A stretch of DNA of 64,000 bases from Yamagishiella unicocca (lineage: Eukaryota; Chlorophyta; Chlorophyceae; Chlamydomonadales; Volvocaceae), in contig BDSL01000023.1 of the NCBI GenBank assembly GCA_003116995.1, positions 248,001 to 312,000 on the forward strand. The letters run 5' to 3'. Positions 42,901 to 54,307 of this stretch are shown here, one piece after another. The notes below the pieces were generated by a model. It was not told the origin of the DNA. It ran no database searches and saw only the letters and a list, made by a program, of their open reading frames with translations. Each line of letters starts with the position of its first letter. Position 1 is the stretch's first letter. The position numbers and the translations under genes were made by a program.

Positions 42901-45900
42901 CGAACCCACGGTACCCTCCGCGGCCCCTGACACTGTGCCGTCCTCAGGCCGCGGCGCGCCTGGGATGCTCCCCCCCGACGCAGCAGCGCCAGCGGCAGCC
43001 CCCGACCAGGAGGGCTGGCGTCCCCGCCGCCCGCGATGTCCCCGCCAGGTGCCGAGGGCGAGGGCGCTCCCAGGGACACAGGAAGACGGCTGCGTGAGGG
43101 GCTCAGGGAAACCGCGTCACGCAGCAGCCTGGGCCGCGGCGGGCGGAGTCGCAGCCGCAGCGCACCGCGGCGGCGGTGGGCGACCAGCGGGGGCGGAGCC
43201 GACGGCGACGTCGACGTCGACGCCGCCAGGGACCTGCAGGCGCAGGAGACTGCGGAGGCGCAGAAGTCGGCGCCGGGCATTCGGTTCAGCCGAGCGGCGC
43301 GATTCCCGCAGGGCGAGGGCGAGGAGGCCGCCGCCAGCCGCGGTGGTGGTGGTGGTGGTGATGCGGCGGACGGCCGGCAGGAGGAAGATGCGCGGCGGCG
43401 GCGACGACGCACCTGGGCAGATGGTGGCGGCGCCGCTGATGTCGCAATGGTGAGACACGGCGGGAGCTCGAGCGGGCACACTAGGGGAATTCTTGGCCGC
43501 CATTCCTCGTTAAGGAACAATTTGAACGGGACACAACGTTTTGACCGTCGGCGGTGTGCTATTCCCCCTTCATAACACGGTCTAACTCGTCCCTGCCTCG
43601 CAGCCGCCCGCCATGGCGCCCCTCCAGCTGGACGCAGCGTATCGGGCGGTGCTGCCCCGCGTTTCCGCGGCCGTCATCTCCGCCAGCGCCCGCCGCATCG
43701 ACTGGCTGCCGCAGCCGCAACCACAGCAGCAGCAGCAGCAGTGGAGCCGCAACGCACCGCCAGACGGCACAACGGGGCCGGCCGGCGAGGGCGACAGGCA
43801 TGGGGCCGCACGGGGCCGGAGCCAGGGTCCGGGCCGGCGGCGATGGGAGGTCCTACAAGGGGAGGGTGGTGGGGCAGGCGAAGGGGTGAGTGCAGGCGAC
43901 GGAGAGGCGACGTCTCGGTCGCGGTCGCGGTCAGCGCCATCGCAGCGGCGGCAGCGGCGGCGGTGGGGTCCGGAAGCCGCCCGGACGGGGGAAGGCGGCG
44001 GCGGCGGCGATGTGGAGGCCGGAGGCGCGGCGGCGGCGGAGGGTGTGGAGGGCCGCCGCCGCCGGCGCTGGCAGCGCAGCGGCAGCGCTGGCCGGAGCGC
44101 CGGTGAGGGCGGGGGTGAGCTGGGCGCTCAAGGCAGCGGCGATGACCGCGGCAGCGGTGACGATGACGTCAGCGGCACGGATGAGGATGTGCTGGAGGCT
44201 GGGGACCCGCAGCGGCGGCGCCGGCGGCGCCGGCGACAGCAGCATCCCCTGGAGCCGATGGCGCCCCTGGCGCACCTGGACGCCGCGATTGCTTCCATAA
44301 GGCCCAGGGTGCAGGCGGCGCACTTCGCGCACCGCAGCGTGGCGGAGGGCATGAGGAAGGAGCTGCAGGTCGGGGTCGGGGGTTATAAAAACCGTTTTAC
44401 GCGACGGGACAGGATAGTAGGTGTCGGGGGGGGGCCACAGGAGGGGATGCATGTGACTGTGCCGGGACCGCTATGGAATGTAAGAACCGGGTTCGGGGTG
44501 CTGTTGGGGCCAGTAGCTCCTCCTGTCCGTGGTCCTCCAAACTCGACTCGACCCACCTGCAGACGCGACCTTCGTCTTTCGTATCCTCAACCCAGTTCTC
44601 CAGCATGCATCTCAAAACGTCTGTTCTAAACGGTTTTTTCTGGCATCCACGGGCCTTCCTCGAAACCTGCAGACGCGGCGCGAGCGGCAGCTGGAGAAGG
44701 CCCACCAGCTGCAGGATCGGCTCCGGAACCAGCCCGTGGATCAGCTGTGGCCCGCGGTCGCTGCGCAGCTGCGGCGCCGCGAGCGACTGCAGGGGCTCAG
44801 CCGCAGCCGCCGCAGCGCCCAGCAGCGGCAGCCAGGCCAGGACGTGCGGATGGAGGAGGCGCAGGACGAGGCAGGGATGGAGTGGCAGCGGCGTGGAGGG
44901 GTCTCAGGACACAGCAGTGGGCGGGGGTCGACACCGCCGGCGACGTCGCCGTTGGGGGGGCTGCAGTTCCCCACCGGCGGCAGTGCCAGTGGCAGCCCTG
45001 TTCGAGGGCTAGCGGCCCTCAGCGAGGCGACCACGCCTCCGCCACCGGTGCCGCGGGCTGCAGGTGAGATCTGCAGTGTGTAAGGTCTGCGGCTCGACAG
45101 CAGTGCGCCACTTTTGCTACTTTGCTCTCCACGCTCCGCCTCCACATCCGTGCTCCCCTCGCCTCCCTGCGCTGCAAGTTTCCTTTCCTTCCCTTCCCTT
45201 CGCGCCCCCCAGGCCACTTCCTCACCTCCATATTCGCCTCACCAGCCACCCCAGAAGAGGCGACAGCGGGCGCCGAAGCTACGGTCAGCCCCGCACGCTC
45301 CCCGAATGCTGCCGGGGGCAGGTCGCCTCCCCCGCTGGAGCGAACACGCAGCCCAGCGCCAGCATCGCCGCCGCCAGCCCCGGCAGGAGAGCAGCCGCCG
45401 CAACGGTCTGCGGCGGTGACGCCCTCCAAGCCGCACCGCCCGTCGGTCATCAGCCCCGAGAGGCCGCCACACTTCCTGGCGGCAACCCACCAGACCTTGT
45501 CGAGCCTCATGACGACCCGCGGGTCGGTCGGCGGGCGGCCGGGGACGCCGCAGCAGCAGCCGCAGGCTGGGGCCGACCCACGGGTCGCGTCCAGTATCCT
45601 GAGCCCGTCGTACGCGCTCGTCGAGAAACGGTAGGAGGCACGGCGGGGTGCGGGGAGCAGGGCGATGCAGGGCAGGGGTGAGTCATCGCAAAAGACAAGG
45701 GGAAATCCAAGGGAAAAGGGATGAAGCCGGCATGTAACGTGTAACGTGAGGCGGCAGTACCGGGTAAGCACGGGTTTCTAGGCCCGACCGATCCAACCGA
45801 CCCACTCTCCAACACCCCGCAGAGCGCCCGCAGCCGCATTCAGCCCCGCCCGCAGCGCCGCGCCTCCTCAGCCCCGTTACAGCCGCGACCCAGGCCCCGG

Positions 45901-48900
45901 CGCCTACGACCCCCAGCTCGCCGATGGCGCCCTGTCACGCCTGGCCCGAAGCCCCGCGCCCCTCTTCGGAACGGCACGCCGCGGCGGCGCCGCCGCCGAC
46001 GGGCCCGAGAGCCCAACCCGTCATGGCGCGGAATCCGCAATTGCTGAGGTCGCCTGGCTGGGGCGTGATCCGGCGGCGGCGCTGGATTACACCAGGCGGC
46101 GCGCCCCTGCGGTGTTCATTGCGCCGGCTCCGCCGCCCCGGCCGCAGGGCGAGGAGGCGGGTGCGGGCGGGGATGAGGGCGGCGAGGGGCTGCTGCTTGA
46201 CGTCCGGTTCACGCTGGTGGAGCCGCGAGTGCGGGGAACGCCCCTGATGCGCAAGCCGCCGGTGAGGGGGGCTGGGAGCGGGGTGGAGAGGAGCCGGGTG
46301 AGTGGACAAAGGAGTGGGTTTCGAGGAAGACCCGTGGATGCCAGAAACAACCGTTTAGAAAGGAGTGGGGAGGGGCAGGTGCGGGGATCTAGATGAGGGG
46401 AAGGGAGGAGGTGTCCAGCCCCTCGACCCCGCAAAACCACGCGCAGATCCATTCCTTGTTTCAGCCTGCTTGACACGTCTACATCCTCCTGTACTGCAGC
46501 CGGCCGTCGTGGTATCCGATGAGGACGGACAAGAACTGGAACGAGTCACCGACTCCGCCGACCCATGGGCCATCGACCTGGCGATCCGGCCCCGCCGGCC
46601 CGCCTGGGGCTTCCCATCGCTCGGCCACTCCGACCTGACCCCGGTGAGTGGCTGAGGACAGCGCTTCAACCCCCCCCCACACACACACTTGGACGTTACC
46701 AGTGCTAGCCCAGCCGGCAGCTGGCTCGCCTTACCCACTCGGCAACAAGCCAACTACGTACACAATACCGGACAAACGAAAGAAGAGAAGTTCCAAAACT
46801 CGTGCGCTACCCTACATCCCAGGGCGCTGATCACACGAACTACAGCATCGGCAACTGCACTTGTTCGGTCGGGGGCACGATACCCTCGCACTCATACCGC
46901 TCCGGCTTGCCACATACAGCCTACTTCTTGCAGCCCACCTGTAATCCACGTTGCCGTTACCTCCGAAACCGTCTACGCCGGCAGCCGGCTCGCTCCGAAA
47001 CCCCCGGCCTCCCTGGCGCCGCCCTGCCTGCCCACCCTTCCTCCTCCGCCCGCCGCAGAGCCCCGTGGGTCGCGGCCTGCTGGACCTGCGCCCCGTGTAC
47101 GACCTGGTCGAGCGAAGGGTGCAGGGCGTGCCGGACTTCACACGCACACCCGAGAAGTGCGGCGGGCGAGCGGTGGCAGGAAGTTCGGGGAGAGGCTAGA
47201 GAGGGGGGAGGCTAGAGAGGGGGAAGGAGGGGAAGGGGAAGGCTAGGGAGGGGCAGGAGATGTGTCCGAGTGAGGCAGCGACGCGCGCCGCTCACCCAAC
47301 TGCCCGCCCGCGCGCCCGCTCGTCCTTCTGCTGCTGTCCAGGAACGCCGGCGAGGCCGAGCGGGCGAGGGAGCTGCGGCGGCAGCCTGATGCCGGGGACT
47401 ACGATGTCGACATGGCGTGGGCCTACCTGTGCCGCAGGGCGCCGCAGGTGGGTCTTCGGGGCGGGTGACGGGGGTGGTGGGTGGGTCGGCGGGACACGCC
47501 GAGCAGACGGCGATATAGGAAGGGGGCGCTAGGTGGCGGTGACGCCGTGGCGGCGAAGCGGGGCCGTGGAGGAGAGTGCTGGGGCCCCTCCGAGTGACCG
47601 AACCTGGGAAACTGGGAAGACGTCGCACGGCTCACACCCGAAGCCCAATTCCTCATCCCCCTCGGCCTCTCCTTTTCTTCCTTTCTGCGCGCTCTTCGGA
47701 TGGGTGCTGCCACTTCCGACCGGCCCTGCGGTGCTGGCGCCGCTGGTGCTGGTGCTCATGTCTGTACTGGGTTGCGGCTGGAACTCATGGGTTCATGTGG
47801 GTATCATGTGGTTGGTGGTACCGGTAATAACGAACTTCGTTAGGTCCTGATGCATCTGGCGGCACCACGGTGGACCTCGGGAGAGGATGGGGGCGCGGGA
47901 GGGGCGGACGGCGGCGGCGGCGAGGACGCCGACACTGGCTTACGTCAGCAGCGGCAGGCCCTCCTGGAGCTGTCCCAGGCGCTGGACTACATTCGGCCCC
48001 GGCCGCCCGCGTGGACCTTCACCCCTGTCGTCAGGTGGGGAGAGGGGGGTTAGGGGAGAGGGGGGTTAGGGGAGAGCCGCAGGCGGAAGGGAGGAGTTGG
48101 TGCGTCGCTGCATTGACGTGCCTGCACACCCTCGCCTACTGGGTTGAATGTCACAACCCCTGCCATCAAGATAGGCAGTCAGGGATGGGGATGCAGGCAG
48201 CCAGGGGCGAGGTTGGGTTGCAAGCAGCCAGGGGGGGTGGGGGTGCCAACCGGGTTTCGCTCTGCCATTTTCAAACCCCCCCCCCACTTTCCCTCTCAAG
48301 CTGTGGCTGCACCTTCGGGCCCCTCCCCTCCCCTCCCCAACCCCCCGGGTCTTCCTTTTCTGTTCTAAACGTTTTTTCTGGCATCCACGGGTCTTCCTTT
48401 TACCCCACCCCCTGGGGGACGCACAGGATGGCGCGGCGCGACGGCGGCGACGGGCTGGGTGGTCTGCGGGGCCGGGGCTTTGGCCCGCTGCTGTCGTGGG
48501 ACGTGGAGCTGTCGCTGGTGCGGCGCCGCCTGCCCGGGGCGCTGCCCTTCGGAGCCGGGCCGCAGCGACGAGGGCTGCTGGTGAGGGGGGTTTGATAAGA
48601 GAATCCGCGAATCCGCGGCCGACAAACCGAGGGCGGTGAAGGTGACGGTGCTGGTGAGGGGGTATGAGCGGAAACCCGTAAGGCTGCACTGAAACATAAA
48701 GCCGTGTAGGAAACGGAGAGCGGGTTTAGGAAGCTGTGAGGGGGTGGACCCGTGCGCTGGCGCGGAGCTGGGCTGATAGGGTCGATGTCCGCAGTGTGCC
48801 TGCTTAAAAGGCAACGAATCGTTATCGTGTGCGCCATCGCACACACCTCCCGCACCTACCTTCGCATCTAGAGCCTCGTCCACGCCCTCCTCCTCGTGCT

Positions 48901-51900
48901 GTGCCCCCCCAGCCACCCGTCCGCCCTAGTCCAGGAGCATGCGCGCGCGTCCAGGTGTCCGAAGGCTAGGTACCCGCTGCAATTGCCATGTCGAGTCAAC
49001 GGCTCATTTCTGTAACCGCCCAGCTACACTTCCCATGTCGAGTAACCGGTTATTTTCCGTGACCCCCGCCTTCCCTCCCCGCCTCCCGCCCCAGGACTCC
49101 CGCGAGCTGGCCTCAGTGCGCCACCTGGCTCCCGGGTACTACGAGGTGGAGCTGGCGTGGAGGGCGGCGCAGCCCCTGCCACGGGCGGCGGACTTCGCCA
49201 GAGGCACGGGGCACGTGCTGGTGAGTGGGCAGGCGGGTGGGGGCCCATGGGTTGGGCATTGAGGAAGACCCGTGTACGGGTAAAAACCCGTTTATGACAC
49301 ACGTGACATGGGTTGGGGTTAGGCGGGGTGTACATCTAATGCCACCAGTGAGCCTGCGAGGATGCGGAAGCGGTGGGGGAGAGGGGTGACGCGTTACCAC
49401 CTCCCTCGCAAAGCCTCAGCCTCACGCACCCCCAATCGCCGGTCCGCTGCACCGCCCCTTTTGCGCCGCCCCCTCCGCGCCCCACTGCGCGCCGCCCGGC
49501 CTGACAGGACTCCGACGAGCCACCCCCTCCCGACGACGGTGGCGAGCTGCCGTACGGCGCCCGCCTGGTGCTCGACGCCGCCGCCGCCAAGGACGCCACG
49601 CTGCTCCGCCGCAGCCGGGGCCCGGGTCTGCCCATGGCTATCACGCTGGGGCGCGAGGAGGCGCTACCAGCCGATCCCGCCTACCAGGGCCGCACCGCCC
49701 ACCTGCCGCTGCCCGACCCGGAGCTGGACCTGCCGACCCGGTGCGTGTGTGTGTGTGAGTTTGGGGTCAGGGCTGAGGGCACCTGGAGCGGGCGGGGGGC
49801 GTCAGGAACAATGGCGAGAGGATGTGGCAGGGGATGGGACCTTTCCACATGGAACGGAGGGGTCACCAAGCATCTCACTTGTACATAATAATGGTGGCTA
49901 CCCTTGTAAGGTGGTGAAGGGCGAAATGCTTCACGTGGGCCGAGGCCCCCCCGCGCCCTTTCCCCGCGCGCCCTGCAGCCCCCGGCTCCGAAACGTGGTG
50001 CTGGACGGCGCAGCTGCTGGCCACCTGCCTCCGGTTCCGGAGCCGTCCATGCACGAGGCCCTGCGCGGCCCCGGCGTGTACTACCCCGCCGGTGCGGATC
50101 AGGCGCTGGCGGCGGTGGGGCCAGCCGCGCGCGCCGTGGACTTCGCGCGCGCGCCGGAGCGGGGGCTCCTTGGCGACGACAAGCTGGACGTGAATGAGGT
50201 CAGCGGAAGGACGGACGGACGGACGGCGGGCGGCCAGGGGGGCGGAGACAGGAGGGGCTCGGTCGCCGTGTGTGTCCCCTGTGTTGCACGTTAGGTCCTC
50301 CCTAACCCAGGCGGTCTTAGCCCGCTGAGCGTAAAGGTCATCCAAGCACCTCCACCAACGCTTCCAGCGGCCTTAACGTCAAATGCCGGTGCGCCCTCAA
50401 CGCCCCGACCAGGTGCTCGAGGGCAACCGCCTGGTTCTCTCGCCTCACACCGCCCTGGACTACGTCCGTCCCCGCCCGCCAGCCGCCGTCATCCAGCCGC
50501 CGCACGCCGACTACGACGGCGGCGTCGACGCGCCCGCCGACCTGCCATACTTCCACGCCGTGTACGACGTGCAGCCGGGGCTGGAGCTGCTGCTGCGCCG
50601 GCCGCCAGGCCAGCCCGACTTCGGAGCCATGCCGGCGCGCGACCCGCCACTGCCCTGGCCCGCTGGCATCGACCCCCGGCCGGCGCCGTACAGCAAGATG
50701 GTCGACTGGCTGGGGCCTGATGACGTGGCGCTGTCCGCGCTGGCGGGGTTTCGCCGTGCGCCAGGAGCGCCGGACTTTGCCGTCATGCAGCCCAGGACGC
50801 CGGCCGAGAGAGGTCTGTCGCGGCGTGACGTCATGTTGGTTGCCGCTTCGCATGCTTGCCGCTTCGCATGCTTGCCGCTTCGCCAAATCCCCTAAAACCC
50901 TCAACCTCCAGCCTTTACATTACTTTCCCCTGTTGCCATGCCGTTGCCACCACGGCAGCCCAGTATCGCAACCCTTCTCTCCCCCCTTTTTCATCGAGGT
51001 TTTGTTCCTCCACGCATGTCAACCCACGGGTTTCCTCTCAAACCACTTCCACACCACCACCACCCCGCAGTCGACTACGACGGCCAGCGGGCGGACCTGG
51101 ACCCCGCCTCCGCACTGGACCGACTGCGCCGCCAGCCGCCGCGGCCGCCCAACCTGGCTCTGGGGCGGGGTCGCGAGGCGGCGGGGGCCGGGGGGCACGA
51201 CCAGGACCTCACCGCCTGGCTGGACTACAAGCCCAGGTGGGTTGCCCTCCCTGGACCCAGGGGCGGGGGAGACCAGGACGCGAGGCAGGAGGGGGATGTG
51301 CGGGAAAGAAGGTTTGCGGCGGCCGCGAAGGATTGCAGCGGAGCCGGGTAGCTGAGTGCGGCATCTGATAGGGAAGGGAGGAGCCCTTGTGTGCCTGAGC
51401 GCTCTACATGCTCTCTCGCTCGTGGCAGTTGGAAAGTCCGCAAGCGAAAAGGTGAAACGGCTCCACGATAGCGAGGAATTTTTGTCCCATTACTCCCGGC
51501 TTTCGCACCTCATAAGTGGACGGAAGTAAATCCCATCACTCCCGGCCTTCGCGCCTCGTAACTACGACGGAAGTAAATCCCGCGACCCACAACTCCGTAC
51601 CGCACCGCACCCAGGTGGGATGCCATACGACGCCACCTGGTGGCGCCACTGGCGGTGCCGCTGGGGCTGCAGATCGGCCGCGAGCAGGCGCGCAAGGCCG
51701 ACCCACGGGTCGGCGACGACGCCACCGGCGACCTGGATGGCGGCGTCTACCGCGTGCGCCACAAACTGGTGGGCAGGGCAGGGGACGAAAGGCGGGGGTG
51801 CACGATCGCAGGAATAGGGCCCGACTGCCTCGCCTGAAAGCTCTGACGACCCACCGGGGGTCACCACCCGCCTGCGGAGAAGCTTCTTCGTCCATAAGCC

Positions 51901-53453
51901 CCTCTCCCTCCAACTGCGCGCCCCGCCGCCCGGCCCCCTCTCCCCGCGCCTCTCCCCTCCACCGCACTCAGGTGTGGCGCTCTATGCCCGCCATCGACTT
52001 CAGCCGGGCGGCGGATGGCCCCCGCGCTGGCATCCAGCCGGGCGCCGTGCCCTCCGACCCCGACGCTGGCAATGTGCTGCTGCTGGAGCCCCGGCAGCCG
52101 GTGGGATGGCGGCCGCGGTGGCACCCGGGCAGCCCCACCAGGCAGCCGTTCGGGCTGGGGGAGGGGCGCTGGGAGCAGCCAGGTGCGGGGGCCGGAGTGC
52201 GGGGCCGAGGCAGGGGCCGAGGGTGTTGGCTCGGTGCAAGCAACGCGAGGGCTGGTGGGGTAAGAAATACCGTAGGGAAAAGGACGGGGCAGGAGCCGAT
52301 CTCTTCGCAGCGCCGTATTCTGCCCACTGTCACCGCAGTCCCTACCGCTCCTATCCCCCCCTACAGCTCCGACAGGCCGCCTCCACAGGTTTGCCGGTAG
52401 TCAGTTCCAGTGCTCCAGCATGCGCCCACAAAATTGGTGCCCGACGATTATGCGCCAACTATCCTGTCCCGTTGCGTAAAACGGTTTTTATACACCCCTT
52501 ACCGGCACCCGCACCCCAGGCGCCGACCCCGCCTACCGCTTCATTGCCGCTGTGGGCGACGAGGGCCCCGCGCTCTACCTGCGCTACTCCGCGGACGACC
52601 TGGCCGTGCTGCGGCGGCGGGCCACCCAGGCCAACGCCCCGGCGACCGCCTGGGGCTGGATGACGTCGCGGCGGGACGCGCAGGTGCGCAGCGGGCTCTC
52701 GGCTGCCTTTGGCGGGGTGGCGGCCGGAGCCTGCCCACACGAGTCTGCCTTTGGGGTCGGGCGGGAGGCTGGCACCGGGCCCCTGACTCGTACCCCTGAC
52801 CCAGAACCCCGACCCGGAACCCCGACCGCAGGTGATGCAGCCCGATCCCGCGCAGCCCCCTCGGCCCCGCCTGCCCCCGCCCGCCGTCTCCCGCATCGCC
52901 ACCCAGCTGGTGCAGCAGCTGCCGCCCCGCAATGCCGACCTGGAGGTCATCAAGAACAACCCACCCAACGACCCGCGGGTGAGCTGCCCCCTGGCCGCCA
53001 GTGAATGACACCCCCACAGCATTGCCGGCTAGTCTCCGCCCTCCTTTCCGTAACAGGATCTTCTCGGCCCCCACCGCATGACACATACAGCACCTGGGGT
53101 CGGGGGGCGGGAGGTGGCGGCGCGGCGGCTGGCCCCCGTTGGGTTGCGAGGAACGAGACACGATGAAAGCGAGGGAGGGGGGTTACAGACCACACGGTCT
53201 CGGAGCGCTGCGTACTGTATCCACGGCATGCGAGGAAGGCAGCGCAGGGTGGCTCCGCACCTGGCATCCCTCGCACCCCTGATGTCCTCGTATCGTACCT
53301 GATCCGCTGCCCTGACTGCCTGGGTGGTGGCCTCGATGGGTCCCTGCTCTTTGGCGGCGGTTACAGGTGGTGGCCATACGGCGACGGGACAGGGTGCTGC
53401 AGAGAATGGTCGACAAGATCAAGGCGCAGCGGGCTGCCGTGGCGGACATTTGA
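39983..53453 (+). CDS. giant modular repeat protein, 23 exons, 2,486 residues, SHIPPO-like segment
   Basis: Exons: 39983-39997, 40100-42255, 42565-42738, 42948-43449, 43604-44368, 44673-45063, 45213-45630, 45823-46261, 46500-46643, 47059-47156, 47342-47447, 47844-48034, 48427-48580, 49095-49220, 49508-49740, 49979-50198, 50413-50812, 51071-51236, 51615-51768, 51972-52182, 52520-52683, 52832-52978, 53367-53453. They total 7,461 nt, with every phase matching and one stop. The start is MDGGE at 39983. Residues 1-720 are Ala/Gly/Ser-rich with a Gln-rich coiled-coil-like helix (QWREQQQRQLMEWRMEQ) near 285-325. From about residue 700 a degenerate module recurs: a short acidic part, then ALDYVRPRPPAAV-like sequence, then an aromatic and basic tail. 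Examples are LDAAIASIRPRVQAAHF, AAALDYTRRRAPAVF, AIDLAIRPRRPAWGF, ALDYIRPRPPAWTF and VELSLVRRRLPGALPF. Residues of about 1490-1530 (RDPGPGAYDP, then SRLARSPAPLFGTARR) resemble a sperm-tail PG-rich repeat as in ODF3/SHIPPO proteins. A microtubule or axonemal role is inference; the module family is unknown to me. Confidence 0.85.
42265..42340. repeat. two tandem copies of a ~29-bp unit in intron 2 of the giant gene
   Basis: gctaatgcggctcatagccc followed by ccaatgct is present twice in a row, with a partial third copy, directly after the exon-2 donor. Confidence 0.85.
44382..44418 (+). repeat. dispersed intronic element (family 2), inverted relative to 52462-52500
   Basis: The sequence ataaaaaccgttttacgcg followed by acgggacaggatagt is the reverse complement of the stretch at 52462-52500 in a later intron of the same gene, with few changes. 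Confidence 0.75.
44611..44668 (-). repeat. dispersed intronic element (family 1)
   Basis: The block ctgttctaaacggtttttt then ctggcatccacgggccttcc lies just before the acceptor of exon 6. Reverse complement copies with the same order are at 46318-46362 and 62996-63050; a direct copy is at 48359-48400. Confidence 0.8.
46318..46362 (+). repeat. dispersed intronic element (family 1)
   Basis: gtttcgaggaagacccgtgg, then atgccagaaacaaccgttta, lies in intron 8 of the giant gene, about 60 bp from the donor. It is one of several near-identical copies in introns of this window. Confidence 0.8.
48359..48400 (-). repeat. dispersed intronic element (family 1)
   Basis: tgttctaaacgttttttctg, then gcatccacgggtcttcc, lies in intron 12 close to the acceptor. 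It has the same orientation as the copy at 44611. Confidence 0.8.
48985..49075 (+). repeat. dispersed intronic element (family 3), two tandem copies
   Basis: ccatgtcgagtcaacggctc followed by atttctgtaacc, then cccatgtcgagtaaccggtt followed by attttccgtgacc. Other copies are at 7486-7520 and 8349-8385 in the TPR region, and an inverted copy is at 28338-28373. Confidence 0.8.
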
Positions 53454-54307
53454 GGTGGCAGGCCGCAGCGGGCTGAGGGCAGGGTCGGCGCCATGGCGGC
53501 GCGATCGTACGAGCAGCTTCTGCGTACCGCATCTTCGGTGGTGGGTGGGGTTGGGGTTTCCTTGCTGAATTTGGTTTGGCAGGGTCGCCGGTGCAGGGCG
53601 TAGGCTAAGATTTGGTATACTGCGTGGATGGCGTTCTACAGTGTGAAAGGCATATGCTCACACCCCAAGATTCTCTGAGTAGGGCGCGTTTTTTTACGGG
53701 AGAGGCAATACCATTCCCAGTCGCGCTCCGTTAGCCGCCTAGTCGGCGATGGGGCCTGTTGCGTGTCGGCTTCGTTGTTTTATGATCTGGGTCGGGGGTA
53801 AACCGCTGGTACCCTCTGGAGGGCAATGATTTCATATTCAGAAAGGCAACATTGGACGCATTCAGCATATCAATGGGCGGAGCTGTATCAAGTCAGACAT
53901 ACAAACTCATGTCGCCGGCGGTGGGCCACGTCGAGGATGGGCGAGCTCGCGCCGCCACGACCTAGAAAGTGAGCTAGGTAAGAGGTTAGATACTTGGTGT
54001 TTGGATACCCACGGACGCGAAAAAGCGACTTACCAAGTCGGACACGTAAGTGCCGGCCGGGAATCGGGCGCGAATGATGAGTAAGCCAATGCCGTACACC
54101 TTGGTGAAATGGCGGTTTAAATCGACGTCGCGGTCAACGCGGGCCTAAAATGGAGCACAACTTCACCAGGGCCCAGAAATTGCAAAGGCAGTTGAATAAG
54201 CCGCTCGTGATCATCACATCGGCGATTACCCCCAATAATACCGTCAGCCATTCGCCCAGCCGCCGCAAAACCTCATTCCGCCCCGACTGCTTCAATAAGT
54301 AGCAGCC
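53454..54307. other. intergenic; 3' UTR of the giant gene and promoter of the secreted-protein gene
   Basis: No reading frame of interest is seen. No TGTAA was found in the first 400 bp after the stop of the giant gene, so its poly(A) site is unassigned. The right part should contain the promoter of the gene starting at 54308; no clear TATA box is visible. Confidence 0.45.

Noticed and set aside
42849..43520. Minus-strand frames of 150-290 codons at 41-46 kb
   Set aside because: They are shadows of the GC-rich exons of the giant plus-strand gene; they have no splice logic and no domain.
53500..54300. Small gene between the giant gene and the secreted-protein gene
   Set aside because: Frames are short and lack coding bias; the minus frame at 54134-54403 overlaps exon 1 of the secreted-protein gene in antisense.
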